Below, piece by piece: positions 15,206 to 23,126 of a stretch of DNA of 35,772 nt. The stretch's first letter is position 1. The number at the start of each line of letters is the position of its first letter. This DNA is from Desulfobacteraceae bacterium (GTDB taxonomy: Bacteria > Desulfobacterota > Desulfobacteria > Desulfobacterales > SURF-15), in assembly GCA_003599475.1 (NCBI GenBank), contig QZKK01000264.1, positions 1 to 35,772 on the forward strand, given 5' to 3'. Under the pieces are notes generated by a model. The model was given only the letters and a program-made list of their open reading frames with translations. It was not told the DNA's origin and did no database searches. A program made the translations under genes and the position numbers.

Positions 15206-15955
15206 ATGAACCTTGATATGCTCCATCAACTGCTTCAATCGGTTGCGGCAGGCCGGCTTACCGTTGAGCGTGCGGCTGAAAACCTGGCCAACATGTCCTG
15301 TGAGGACATCGACTATGCCCATATAGACCATCACCGCTCCCTGCGCAAGGGCTTTCCGGAAGTGATCTTCGGACAGGGAAAGACCGTCGACCAGATCGGC
15401 GGCATCATGGAAAAGATGCTGCTGCAGGAAAATGTGGTCCTGGTTACCCGCATCGATTCGGAGAAAGCCGAGGCTGTTCTGCGGCGCTTTCCGGATGCGG
15501 TTTTTCATTCGGACGCCCGGATGATCGTCTGGAAAAAGCAGAAAATCTCGATCCGGCAGAAGGGCACCATTCTGGTCCTGTCCGCCGGCACCTCGGATAT
15601 ACCGGTCGCAAGAGAGGCGATCATTACCGCAGAAGCCATGGGAAACAGCGTCGAATCCGTCTTCGATGTCGGTGTTGCCGGCATCCATAGACTCTTCAGA
15701 CACAAATCGCTTATCGAAAACGCATCGGTCCTTGTGGTCGTGGCCGGAATGGAAGGTGCTCTCCCCAGCGTAGTGGCCGGCATGGTCAGCCGGCCGGTGA
15801 TCGCAGTCCCGACCAGTATCGGCTACGGGGTGAGCTTCGGCGGCCTCACCGCGCTGTTTTCCATGCTGAATAGCTGCAGCTCGAATGTCGCAGTGGTCAA
15901 CATCGACAACGGATTCGGCGCAGGCTATATGGCATCCATAATCAACAGAGGGTAG
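15206..15955 (+). CDS. larB: LarB, nickel-pincer nucleotide cofactor biosynthesis carboxylase
   Basis: The 249-residue protein belongs to the AIR-carboxylase-like LarB family. LarB carboxylates and hydrolyses nicotinic acid adenine dinucleotide to pyridinium-3,5-biscarboxylate mononucleotide, the first step in making the LarA nickel cofactor. Seen here are the N-terminal VAAGRLTVERAAENL, then PEVIFGQGKTVDQIGGIM, VLSAGTSDIPVAREA, VVVAGMEGALPSVVAGM, PVIAVPTSIGYG and LNSCSSNVAVVNIDNGFGAG, with Cys224 in the position of the catalytic cysteine. ATG 15206 has AAGGAAAA upstream; the in-frame TTG at 15158 has none and would add an atypical leader. The gene is about 9 kb from larA; larC and larE must be elsewhere. 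Confidence 0.93.
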   Translation: MNLDMLHQLLQSVAAGRLTVERAAENLANMSCEDIDYAHIDHHRSLRKGFPEVIFGQGKTVDQIGGIMEKMLLQENVVLVTRIDSEKAEAVLRRFPDAVFHSDARMIVWKKQKISIRQKGTILVLSAGTSDIPVAREAIITAEAMGNSVESVFDVGVAGIHRLFRHKSLIENASVLVVVAGMEGALPSVVAGMVSRPVIAVPTSIGYGVSFGGLTALFSMLNSCSSNVAVVNIDNGFGAGYMASIINRG

Positions 15956-16001
15956 AATCGGTAGACTCCGAAGATGGAGCTCACCGGATGGAGGTCGTAG
16001 G

Positions 16002-16505
16002 ATGGAAAAGGAAGAAGTCATTCGAAAGCAGTTGCTGGAATTGCTCAGAGGAGGAAACGCGCACATGACTTTCGACGAAGCCGTTGCAGAATTTCCGATG
16101 CACCTCATCAACAGCAAGGCGCCGGGCATGCCTTACGCTCCCTGGCATATTCTCGAACACATGCGGATTGTCCAGTGGGACATCGTGGAGTTTATTCAAA
16201 ACGCGGACCATGCCTCACCGGAATGGCCGCAGGGGTATTTCCCGTCACCGAAGGAAACGGCAGACGAAGCCGGGTGGCAAAAAACCATAAACCGATTTCT
16301 GGCGGATCTTGAAGTTCTGAAAGATCTGGCGACGGATCGGAGCCTGGATCTCTTTGCTCCCATTCCCCATGCGAAGGACTATACGATTTACAGGGAGATC
16401 CTGCTGGCGGCCGATCATAATGCCTATCATATCGGTGAATTCGCTTTCATGCGGCAGGTCATGAATGCCTGGCCGCCGGATCGTGTGCTCTACGATGCGG
16501 AATGA
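16002..16505 (+). CDS. DinB-like four-helix bundle protein
   Basis: The 167-residue helical protein has two histidine motifs typical of the DinB/YfiT-like superfamily metal site: APWHILEHMRIVQWD near residue 45 and LAADHNAYHIGEFAFMR near 135. Members bind a divalent metal and some act as thiol transferases, but function cannot be assigned here. ATG 16002 lies 46 bp after larB with GGATGGAGGTCG upstream, so it may be translated from the same mRNA. Confidence 0.82.
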   Translation: MEKEEVIRKQLLELLRGGNAHMTFDEAVAEFPMHLINSKAPGMPYAPWHILEHMRIVQWDIVEFIQNADHASPEWPQGYFPSPKETADEAGWQKTINRFLADLEVLKDLATDRSLDLFAPIPHAKDYTIYREILLAADHNAYHIGEFAFMRQVMNAWPPDRVLYDAE

Positions 16506-16543
16506 TTGCGGCATGCCTTCGTGCCTGAATGGCGAAACGGCTG

Positions 16544-17413
16544 CTATCGTTTCAGCAGCTTGCTTCCGTAAAGACCGGTCGGCTTGATCAGGAGAATCAG
16601 CAGCATGATGGCAAAGGGGGCCATCTGCGCCAGCGGGGCGTAGACGAGGGATCCCAGCGAGATCACCTGTCCCACGATGAAGGCCGATATCAGGGTCCCT
16701 TTGATGCTCCCCAGGCCTCCGATGATAACGACCATGAAGACGAATGCCAGGACCTCGAGCCCCATTTGAGGATCCACCATGATCAGGGACGAGTGCAGCC
16801 CCCCCGCCAGGCCGGATAAGGTGCCGGCGATGATGAAAGTAGCGGTGAAAAGCTTGTACACATTGATTCCGAGGCCTTCCACATGCTCCACGTCCTCGAT
16901 GCCGGCCCGGATGGCCTTGCCGGTGATGGTCCGGTTCAAAAAGAGCCAGATGCCGGCATACACCAGCAGGGAGATGCAGACGACGATCAGGCGGTAGGAG
17001 GGGATTGCCGTGCCGAGAATATTGATTTTTGCCTCTATCGGAATGGGAACCGGACGGGGAACCACCCCCCAGATGTATTTGATGGCACCCACACCGGCAA
17101 ACAGAATCCCGAAGGATGCGATCATGGTGAAGGTGATATCCCGTTCGTAAATGCGCAAAAAGACGCATCGCTCCACCGCGAAACTGACAAGCCCGGCAAC
17201 GATCATCCCGCCGAGCACGCCGACCCAGGTGTTTCCCGTAACGACATGAAGCGTATAGGTGATGTAGGCGCCTACGGAATAATAGAGCAACTGGTCGAGG
17301 CTGATGATGCGCATCAGGCCGAAACAGAGCGAAAGGCCGATGGCCATCAGGAAAAAGATGCTGCCGATGCTCAGGCCGAAAATGACACTTGAAATCAGTA
17401 GTTGCGTATCCAT
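16544..17413 (-). CDS. livH: Branched-chain amino acid-type ABC transporter permease LivH (system 1)
   Basis: The 289-residue inner-membrane permease has about eight hydrophobic segments. LivH landmarks are GSIFFLMAIGLSLCFGLMRI at the start and the coupling region AIRAGIEDVEHVEGLGI. The end region carries VVIIGGLGSIKGTLISAFIVG and LLILLIKPTGLYG. The usual NxAHG motif after the first helix is replaced by SLDQL, a departure that may affect substrate choice. ATG 17413 follows GAAGGAAGG; a GTG one codon earlier is possible. It is the last gene of system 1 and follows livM after a repeat-rich gap of 147 bp. Confidence 0.92.
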   Translation of the reverse strand: MDTQLLISSVIFGLSIGSIFFLMAIGLSLCFGLMRIISLDQLLYYSVGAYITYTLHVVTGNTWVGVLGGMIVAGLVSFAVERCVFLRIYERDITFTMIASFGILFAGVGAIKYIWGVVPRPVPIPIEAKINILGTAIPSYRLIVVCISLLVYAGIWLFLNRTITGKAIRAGIEDVEHVEGLGINVYKLFTATFIIAGTLSGLAGGLHSSLIMVDPQMGLEVLAFVFMVVIIGGLGSIKGTLISAFIVGQVISLGSLVYAPLAQMAPFAIMLLILLIKPTGLYGSKLLKR

Positions 17414-17496
17414 CACCTTCCTTCATCTCCGCTTTCATCCGTGAGGCGCGAACTGCAGGCAGCCGATCGAAAAACCCGTATGCCCCAGAACCTCGA

Positions 17497-17560
17497 CGCG
17501 CAACCCCTAACCGGCAATCCCGCCCCGGCGGGACGACCCGTAACCCGCAAACCGGAAACC
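17497..17560. repeat. Degenerate AACC-type repeat with GC palindrome
   Basis: Between the livM and livH genes of system 1, units such as AACCCCTAACC, GACCCGTAACC and CGCAAACCGG alternate around the palindromic CCCGCCCCGGCGGG. It resembles the arrays at 6064-6102 and 13381-13401 and may form a hairpin in the liv mRNA. Confidence 0.45.
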
Positions 17561-18520
17561 CTACTGCGCCAGGGCTTTCTTCCGGGAAAAAGCCGTTTTC
17601 AGAAAGGGCTCAAGCGTCCCCCAGATGCCTTTTTCTCCGGCAAGCATAATAACGACCAGCAGCACCCCGATAAAAAGCTCCCAGTTGGCGATGAAGCCGC
17701 TGAGCAGATCTTTCATTCCGGTATATGCGATGGCTCCGACGATGGGTCCATAGAGAGTTCCGACTCCTCCCAGAATGGTCACAACGACCGGGTCGGCGGC
17801 CCGCGCGGGGTGAGTGATTGCAGGACTTACAAATCCTAAATAGACTGCATACAGCGAGCCGGCCAACGCAGTCGTCGTGTTGGCGATGATGAAGGCCACC
17901 AGCCGGATCCTGAAGTTGCTGTATCCGATAAATGTCAGCTTGTCTTCGTTGATCTTGGTACCCATGCAGCAGGCGCCGTAAATGGTATCGTCCAGATACT
18001 TGTAAAATGCCCAGATGGCCATGGCCACCAGGAAGCTGAAGATGAAAAAATCGCTCGGTCTGCCCAGATCGAGCACGGGCGTAGAGGTCATGCTGGTCAG
18101 AAACCACAGGCCGTTGTCACCGTGGGTGAAGCGCGCCAGCACTTTTTCCATCATATAGAACACAATCACCGCCAGCGCCAGATTGACCAGGGCGAAATAG
18201 TCGCTGCGCAACCGGACGAAGAAGGCGCCGACGATCGCGGACACCACAGCCCCGACCGCTATTCCGATGAGGATGCCGACGTATGGGTTGTTGCCGAAAT
18301 AATACAGATAGAAGGCGCTCGCATATGCTCCGACCGCCAAATAGGCAGGCTGCCCGAATGAAATAAACCCGACCCGGCCCAGAAGGAAGTTGCAGCCCAT
18401 GGTGTAAATGGAAAAAATAACGATCTCGTTGGCAAAGGGAAGCGGTAGGAGCACCCTCACCACGGCGATGAGAAAAAACGCCAGCAGGATGCCCCGCCAC
18501 CATCTGAAGATCTTCATCAT
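17561..18520 (-). CDS. livM: Branched-chain amino acid-type ABC transporter permease LivM (system 1)
   Basis: The 319-residue inner-membrane permease shows the LivM pattern: a loop FISFGQPAYLAVGAYASAF after the early helices, FFVRLRSDYFALVNLALAVI, the coupling stretch IKINEDKLTFIGYSNFRIRL-like region, and the C-terminal VVTILGGVGTLYGPIVGAI. It pairs with LivH to form the membrane channel. I start at ATG 18520 (MMKIFRWWRG), which has GAGG 9 nt upstream, rather than the ATG at 18565, which has no site and gives a hydrophilic leader. It follows livF by 58 bp on the same mRNA. Confidence 0.92.
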   Translation of the reverse strand: MMKIFRWWRGILLAFFLIAVVRVLLPLPFANEIVIFSIYTMGCNFLLGRVGFISFGQPAYLAVGAYASAFYLYYFGNNPYVGILIGIAVGAVVSAIVGAFFVRLRSDYFALVNLALAVIVFYMMEKVLARFTHGDNGLWFLTSMTSTPVLDLGRPSDFFIFSFLVAMAIWAFYKYLDDTIYGACCMGTKINEDKLTFIGYSNFRIRLVAFIIANTTTALAGSLYAVYLGFVSPAITHPARAADPVVVTILGGVGTLYGPIVGAIAYTGMKDLLSGFIANWELFIGVLLVVIMLAGEKGIWGTLEPFLKTAFSRKKALAQ

Positions 18521-18578
18521 CGAAAATTTCCTCGTCGTATCATATCGTATCTTGGGTCGTATCATGGGCTGAGCCGAT

Positions 18579-19268
18579 TCAGAGATACTTTTCGCAGGCG
18601 TTTGTCTTGATGGATTCCTGGTCGCAGATTTCAGCGACGATACGCCCTTCTTTGAGGGCGTATACTCTGTCGGATATGGTGCACACCAGGGAAAGGTTTT
18701 GTTCGACGATGACCAGCGCGGATTTTCTGCTCAATTCCTTGAAGACGTTCTTCAGGTGAGAAACAACGCTCGGGGCCAGCCCTTCGGTGGGCTCATCGAT
18801 CAGCAGCACCTTGGGATTTCCGAGGATGGCTCTTCCGATCATCAGCATCTGGCGCTCTCCTCCGCTTAGGTACCCCGCCTTGCGATCCATGAGGGGTTTC
18901 AGCATTGGAAAATAGCCGGTAACCTGATCCCAGTTGTAATCCTGCGTGGCATAGCTGCCCAGTTCGAGGTTTTCCCTGACCGTCAAATCCGAAAACACCT
19001 TCTTGTCCTGGGGAATGTATTTGAGCCCCATCTTGGCGATGTCATAAGACTTTAGCCCGATCAGTTCGATATCGTTGAAAATGATCGACCCGCAGGTTGG
19101 TTTGAGAAATCCGCCGATGCTCTTGAGCAGGGTGGTTTTCCCGGCTCCGTTGCGGCCGACGCAGGCAACCACCTGGCCCGGTGCCAGACTGAGATTCGCT
19201 TCGAACAATACCTTCGATTCCCCGTATGAAACGCTGATTCCTCTGACCGCCAGGATTTCGTTATTCAT
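18579..19268 (-). CDS. livF: Branched-chain amino acid-type ABC transporter ATP-binding protein LivF (system 1)
   Basis: The 229-residue cytoplasmic ATPase has Walker A GRNGAGKTTLLKS, the Q-loop IPQDKKVFSDLTVRENLELG, the LSGGERQMLMIGRAI signature and Walker B KVLLIDEPTEGLAPSVV, followed by IVEQN. KVFSDLTVRENL is typical of LivF rather than LivG. ATG 19268 (MNNEILAVRG) overlaps the livG stop by 8 bp, indicating translational coupling. The open frame extends nearly 190 bp further upstream inside livG but is not used. Confidence 0.94.
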   Translation of the reverse strand: MNNEILAVRGISVSYGESKVLFEANLSLAPGQVVACVGRNGAGKTTLLKSIGGFLKPTCGSIIFNDIELIGLKSYDIAKMGLKYIPQDKKVFSDLTVRENLELGSYATQDYNWDQVTGYFPMLKPLMDRKAGYLSGGERQMLMIGRAILGNPKVLLIDEPTEGLAPSVVSHLKNVFKELSRKSALVIVEQNLSLVCTISDRVYALKEGRIVAEICDQESIKTNACEKYL

Positions 19269-20079
19269 CCGAATGCGCTCCGTATGTGCCGGCATCGTAG
19301 ATTTCCTCGTCGGCGGCTTCGATCTGCCAGTAGCTTCTTCGCACTTCCGGGGCGCTGAGGCATTCCTGGCAATTCCCGTCTGCAATGATTCTCCCCTCGT
19401 GCATGACGGTGAGCCTTTGCAGGAAATCTTCCACCTGTGAAATTTTGTGTTCCACAATCAGGATCGTCTGCTTGCCGACGTGCTTGGCCAGTACCCCGAG
19501 AACCCCTCTGATTTCCGAGTCTGCAAGACCGGCCAACGGCTCGTCCAGCAGCAATACCCTGGGCTCGGCAAGAACCGCCATGGCAATCTCCAGGCGTCTC
19601 TTCTCGCCGAGACTCAGATGCTTCACCTGTTTTTCGGAAGTATTCTGAAGCTCGAAGGTTTCCAGGCATTCGAGTATTTTTTCTTCTCTGCGGTATCGCT
19701 TGCAGGTATTGAGGAAAAGGGAAAGAAAGGATGCTTTCCGATGGGCTTTGAAAAAGGATAAAACCAGGTTGTCGACCACCTTGAGATTGTCGAAGGCGGA
19801 GGTCAGTTGAAAGGTTCGCATCATCCCCATGTCCACGCGCCTTTGAGGCGACAGGCGGGTGATGTCTTCCCCATGATAATGAATCGTTCCCTCATCGGGC
19901 GGATAGTAACCGGTAATGAGATTGAAAAACGTGGTCTTTCCGGCTCCATTGGATCCGATGATACCGGCGACTTCGTTTTCACGCAGGACATAATCGACGC
20001 GGTCGACGGCGATCATTTTGCCGAATCGTTTGGTGACGCCTTCGGTCCGGATGATTTCTCCGCCTGCATCCCCGCTCAC
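19261..20079 (-). CDS. livG: Branched-chain amino acid-type ABC transporter ATP-binding protein LivG (system 1)
   Basis: The 272-residue ATPase has Walker A GSNGAGKTTFFNLITG, signature LSLGEKRRLEIAMAV, Walker B VLLLDEPLAGL and the switch VEHKISQVED. The shorter LSxGE signature and the RMGMMRTFQLTSAFDNLKV-like Q-loop region identify LivG. It is encoded 133 bp after the binding-protein gene, beyond a strong hairpin, and overlaps livF by 8 bp. The C-terminal 30 residues (DEEIYDAGTYGAHSDE) are acidic and vary in this family. Confidence 0.93.
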   Translation of the reverse strand: MSGDAGGEIIRTEGVTKRFGKMIAVDRVDYVLRENEVAGIIGSNGAGKTTFFNLITGYYPPDEGTIHYHGEDITRLSPQRRVDMGMMRTFQLTSAFDNLKVVDNLVLSFFKAHRKASFLSLFLNTCKRYRREEKILECLETFELQNTSEKQVKHLSLGEKRRLEIAMAVLAEPRVLLLDEPLAGLADSEIRGVLGVLAKHVGKQTILIVEHKISQVEDFLQRLTVMHEGRIIADGNCQECLSAPEVRRSYWQIEAADEEIYDAGTYGAHSDE

Positions 20080-20182
20080 GTACAGCCCCCTTTTTCATCA
20101 TGGGCCCGGGGTTCAGAGTTTACGGGTTCGATTCCGGTCCGGAAATGAAGCCGGCAAACGCTGAACCCCTCCCCGGTTGAAG

Positions 20183-20205
20183 CATTCCCTGCAGCGCAGG
20201 GAATG
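20183..20205. promoter_or_regulatory. Perfect 10-bp hairpin between binding-protein gene and livG (system 1)
   Basis: CATTCCCTGC (20183-20192) and GCAGGGAATG (20196-20205) form a perfect stem around a 3-base loop, 8 bp after the binding-protein stop codon on the minus strand. No T-run follows. It is placed to stabilise the upstream mRNA or to cause partial termination, giving more binding protein than permease. Confidence 0.65.
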
Positions 20206-20212
20206 AACAGAA

Positions 20213-21457
20213 CTAATAACCCAGGGACTTCAGGGTCGGCATCACGGAATCACCCCCCTGATATCCGACGACCTTGAACAGATCCCATTCGTTTTTTCGC
20301 TCCTGTGCGCTTTTCCCTTTGACCAGGAAACCGGCATACTTGTATACCGCCGAGTGATCCTGTCTCCATTTGGCAGGGCCTTTGACGCTGGTGAAGGCTC
20401 CGTCGTTTGCCATCAGCGCCGCGGACACTTTTTTCGGGTCGAAGGACTTGGCCGCCTCGAAGCCCCGGAACATTTCCGAGTAGGCGGTATAGGCGATGGT
20501 TGCATACGCATCCGGAGGCGCATTGTACTTCGCCCTGTAAAGCTCGGAAAACTCCCTGGCGCTCTTTGCCACTTCCTTGTCTTCGAACTCGCTCAGGTCA
20601 TGGTAAAAATAATGGATGGAGTAGACCCCGTCCAGCGCCTGGGCAGGAATGCCTTTGGCGACGACATTTGTGATAAAGGAATTGAAGATGGTCATGCTCT
20701 TGCTGAGACCCATCTCGTGGCACTGTTTCAGGAGGGCTACGGCATCGCCGCCGAATTGAGCGGCGATGAAGACATCGGGTTTTGCAGCCGCAACCTTTTG
20801 CAGAACCGTCGTATAGTCACTGGTTCCCAATGGAACCTCGTCATAACCTGTAATCTCGGCGCCGAATTCCTTGGCGGCCGCATATACACCGTCCCGGATG
20901 TCCCAGCCCCAGCTATCTGCCCTCGCCAGGAAGAAAATGCGCTTCTTTCCCAGCACCTTGATTGCCGCTGAGCCGTCCATGTATCCCACCGTCCAGGGGC
21001 TGTATGCCGCGGCAAATGTGGACTCGGCAAGCTTGCCCTTCAAAAAGCCCTCCTTGGCCATGACGCAGACGGGGAAATACGGCATGGGCTCTTTTTGAAC
21101 CAGTGCGTTGATGGCGAAAGAAAGCGGAGCCCAGGTCTGGCCGCCCACGCCCTTGACCCCTTCCGAAACCATGTAGCGGTAACGCCGGACACCCACATCC
21201 AGCTTCGCCTCATCATCGGCGACGACTCCTTCCACCATCACCTTTCCCCCCGGCATGTCGAGTCCGCCTCTTTTGTTGACCACATCGATTGCCAACAGTG
21301 CGCCCTGCCTCTGGGTTTCAGCCACCGCCGCAAAAGTACCGGTGAGAGGAAGCAGGATGCCGACCTTTACTTTATCCGGATTCGCCGCCTGGACATTCGC
21401 AGAGATGAGGACACTACAGCATGCAAAAATCATCAGTAAAACAAGAATTTTTTTCAT
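20213..21457 (-). CDS. ABC transporter periplasmic substrate-binding protein, Leu/Ile/Val-binding family (system 1)
   Basis: The 414-residue precursor begins with a typical signal peptide (MKKILVLLMIFACCSVLIS, ending ANVQA-A) and continues as a type I periplasmic binding protein: KVKVGILLPLTGTFAAVAETQRQGALLAIDVVN. Later come GVKGVGGQTWAPLSFAIN and PDVFIAAQFGGDAVALLKQ. It should capture amino acids, amides or small carboxylates in the periplasm for the LivGFMH complex encoded downstream. ATG 21457 is preceded by AAAGGAGG at ideal spacing; upstream in-frame starts give a hydrophilic leader and are rejected. Confidence 0.92.
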   Translation of the reverse strand: MKKILVLLMIFACCSVLISANVQAANPDKVKVGILLPLTGTFAAVAETQRQGALLAIDVVNKRGGLDMPGGKVMVEGVVADDEAKLDVGVRRYRYMVSEGVKGVGGQTWAPLSFAINALVQKEPMPYFPVCVMAKEGFLKGKLAESTFAAAYSPWTVGYMDGSAAIKVLGKKRIFFLARADSWGWDIRDGVYAAAKEFGAEITGYDEVPLGTSDYTTVLQKVAAAKPDVFIAAQFGGDAVALLKQCHEMGLSKSMTIFNSFITNVVAKGIPAQALDGVYSIHYFYHDLSEFEDKEVAKSAREFSELYRAKYNAPPDAYATIAYTAYSEMFRGFEAAKSFDPKKVSAALMANDGAFTSVKGPAKWRQDHSAVYKYAGFLVKGKSAQERKNEWDLFKVVGYQGGDSVMPTLKSLGY

Positions 21458-21523
21458 TTGCAGCCTCCTTTGGTGAAGAAATAAAGAATCGTTCAGTGGG
21501 TATTGAGACCTATCGGACAGCTC

Positions 21524-21556
21524 CATATCCCTATTCGAGATATGAAACGATGTCAA
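21524..21556 (-). promoter_or_regulatory. Possible internal promoter with inverted repeat before binding-protein gene 1
   Basis: Read leftwards, TTGACA (21556-21551) lies 17 bp from a poor -10 (TAGGGA). An inverted repeat, CATATC (21524-21529) and GATATG (21539-21544), covers the spacer and -10. It sits in the 124-bp gap between the two transport systems, so system 1 may be transcribed separately under an operator. Confidence 0.4.
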
Positions 21557-21581
21557 GTGATTACCTCTTTCCTGAAAACCA

Positions 21582-22277
21582 TCAAACCCCCAGATAGAGA
21601 TGCTTTGATTCCGAATCCTCCCAGAACTGTTCCGGACTTGCAGAGCATACGATCTTTCCCTTGCTCATCAAATGGATGCGGTCCGCAAATTTCCTGGCAA
21701 AGGCGAGGTTTTGCTCCACAAGGAAAATGGATAATCCCTCTTCCTTCAGCCGCCGGATCGCCTCCCCCACTTCCCGGACCAGGACCGGCGCCAGCCCCTC
21801 TGTCGGTTCGTCCATAAGGATGAAGAGCGGATTCGAAATCAAGGCTCTTGCGACCGCAAGCATCTGCTGTTCCCCCCCGCTGAGGGTACTTGCCCTCTGC
21901 TTCCGGCGCTCCTCCAGACGGGGGAACAGAGAATAGATCTTTGCGAAACCCCAGCCCTGCTCATTCCGGCCGCGCTGCGCAACGGCCAGATTTTCCTTCA
22001 CCGTCAGGGAAGGGAACACCCGTCTGCCTTGGGGAACGAGGCCAACCCCGAGCCGTATGATTTTATGGGGGTTCATATGGGTGATATCCCGGTCATTGAA
22101 AAGGATCCGTCCTCTCCTTGCCGGGGTGAAGCCGACGATCGAACGGACCAGGGTGGTTTTTCCCACCCCGTTTCTCCCGAGGAGTGCAACGACGGACCCC
22201 TTCTTCACCTCCAGGCTCACGCCCTGGAGTACATAGCTGTCGCCGTAATAGGTATGGATATCGATTATGTTGAGCAT
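21582..22277 (-). CDS. livF: Branched-chain amino acid-type ABC transporter ATP-binding protein LivF (system 2)
   Basis: The 231-residue ATPase has Walker A GRNGVGKTTLVRSIVG, Q-loop VPQGRRVFPSLTVKENLAVA, signature LSGGEQQMLAVARAL and Walker B FILMDEPTEGLAPVLV, then LVEQN. ATG 22277 (MLNIIDIHTYYG) has GGGGGGAG upstream and overlaps the livG end by 13 bp. The frame could extend another 17 residues, but that extension is a translation of the 15-bp tandem repeat in livG and is not credible. Confidence 0.93.
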   Translation of the reverse strand: MLNIIDIHTYYGDSYVLQGVSLEVKKGSVVALLGRNGVGKTTLVRSIVGFTPARRGRILFNDRDITHMNPHKIIRLGVGLVPQGRRVFPSLTVKENLAVAQRGRNEQGWGFAKIYSLFPRLEERRKQRASTLSGGEQQMLAVARALISNPLFILMDEPTEGLAPVLVREVGEAIRRLKEEGLSIFLVEQNLAFARKFADRIHLMSKGKIVCSASPEQFWEDSESKHLYLGV

Positions 22278-23101
22278 GAAATATCGCTCCCCCCCCAATC
22301 CGAACCCAGCCAATCCGAACCCAGCCAATCCGAACCCAGATAGATCTCGTTTACGGTCGAATTGTTCCGGATCTCCTCCTTTGTACCCTCCGTCAGAAAC
22401 TTCCCCTGATAAAGAACGGTTATCTTTTCGGCAAATTCGAAGGCAACGTCCAGATCGTGTTCGATCAGCAGGATCGTAATCGAAGGATCGAGTTTTTTGA
22501 GCAGCTTTGTCAGATCTTTGGTCTCCGCCGCAGAAAGCCCGGCCGCCGGTTCATCGAGAAGAAGCAGTTTGGGCTTTCCGGCCAGGGCCATGGCCACCTC
22601 GATTCTCCTTTGATCGCCGTGCGAAAGATTCTTCACCAGCTCGTTGCGGGTGTCCCAAAGATCGAACTCATTTAAAATTTGGCCGCACCGATCCATCTGG
22701 CAGCGGCAGGAAGATAGGAGCCGGAACATGACAAACTTTGTCGGCTCCAGCGCATGGCAGGCCATCAGAATATTTTCCGCAACCGTCAGGCAACGGAAAA
22801 GATTGGTTACCTGATAGGTTCTGGCAATTCCCATGGCGGCCCGGCGGTAGATGGGGGATCTGCTGATATCCTTTTCAAAAAATAAGATCCGGCCTCCGGT
22901 GGGGGGATAGATGCCGCTGATGAGGTTGAAGAGGGTCGTTTTGCCGGCGCCGTTTGGCCCCATCAGCACATGCCTCTCTCCCGGCGCAACCGTTAGATTC
23001 ATGCCGTCGACAGCCCGCAATCCACCAAACTCGATGGAGAGGTCTTCAAGCACCAGGCATGGTCCGATCTCTGTTTTCTCTTTCTTTTCCACGAATTCCA
23101 T
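22265..23101 (-). CDS. livG: Branched-chain amino acid-type ABC transporter ATP-binding protein LivG (system 2)
   Basis: The 278-residue ATPase has Walker A GPNGAGKTTLFNLISG, signature LSHGDQRRIEVAMAL, Walker B LLLLDEPAAGLSAAE and switch LLIEHDLDVAF. Its C-terminus is odd: the normal end VNEIYLG is followed by SDWLGSDWLGSDWGGSDISCST, made by three perfect 15-bp repeats, so the protein carries an added acidic/aromatic tail. ATG 23101 has GGAAAG 7 nt upstream and lies 25 bp after livM; longer in-frame starts at 23161 and 23185 overlap livM and add a non-conserved leader. Confidence 0.9.
   Translation of the reverse strand: MEFVEKKEKTEIGPCLVLEDLSIEFGGLRAVDGMNLTVAPGERHVLMGPNGAGKTTLFNLISGIYPPTGGRILFFEKDISRSPIYRRAAMGIARTYQVTNLFRCLTVAENILMACHALEPTKFVMFRLLSSCRCQMDRCGQILNEFDLWDTRNELVKNLSHGDQRRIEVAMALAGKPKLLLLDEPAAGLSAAETKDLTKLLKKLDPSITILLIEHDLDVAFEFAEKITVLYQGKFLTEGTKEEIRNNSTVNEIYLGSDWLGSDWLGSDWGGSDISCST
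22295..22339. repeat. Three perfect 15-bp tandem repeats in the 3' end of livG (system 2)
   Basis: The unit CCAATCCGAACCCAG is present at 22295-22309, 22310-22324 and 22325-22339 without a mismatch. On the minus strand it encodes the five-residue unit LGSDW (or circular permutations). Because the unit is a multiple of three, copy-number change by slippage keeps the frame. Confidence 0.92.
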
Positions 23102-23126
23102 GGGCGTTCTTTCCAGCGGGCGGCCC

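Noticed and set aside
16245..17438. 397-codon open frame on the minus strand overlapping livH of system 1
   Set aside because: The same DNA encodes a convincing LivH in another frame of the same strand; the longer product is rich in Arg and His and lacks membrane helices.
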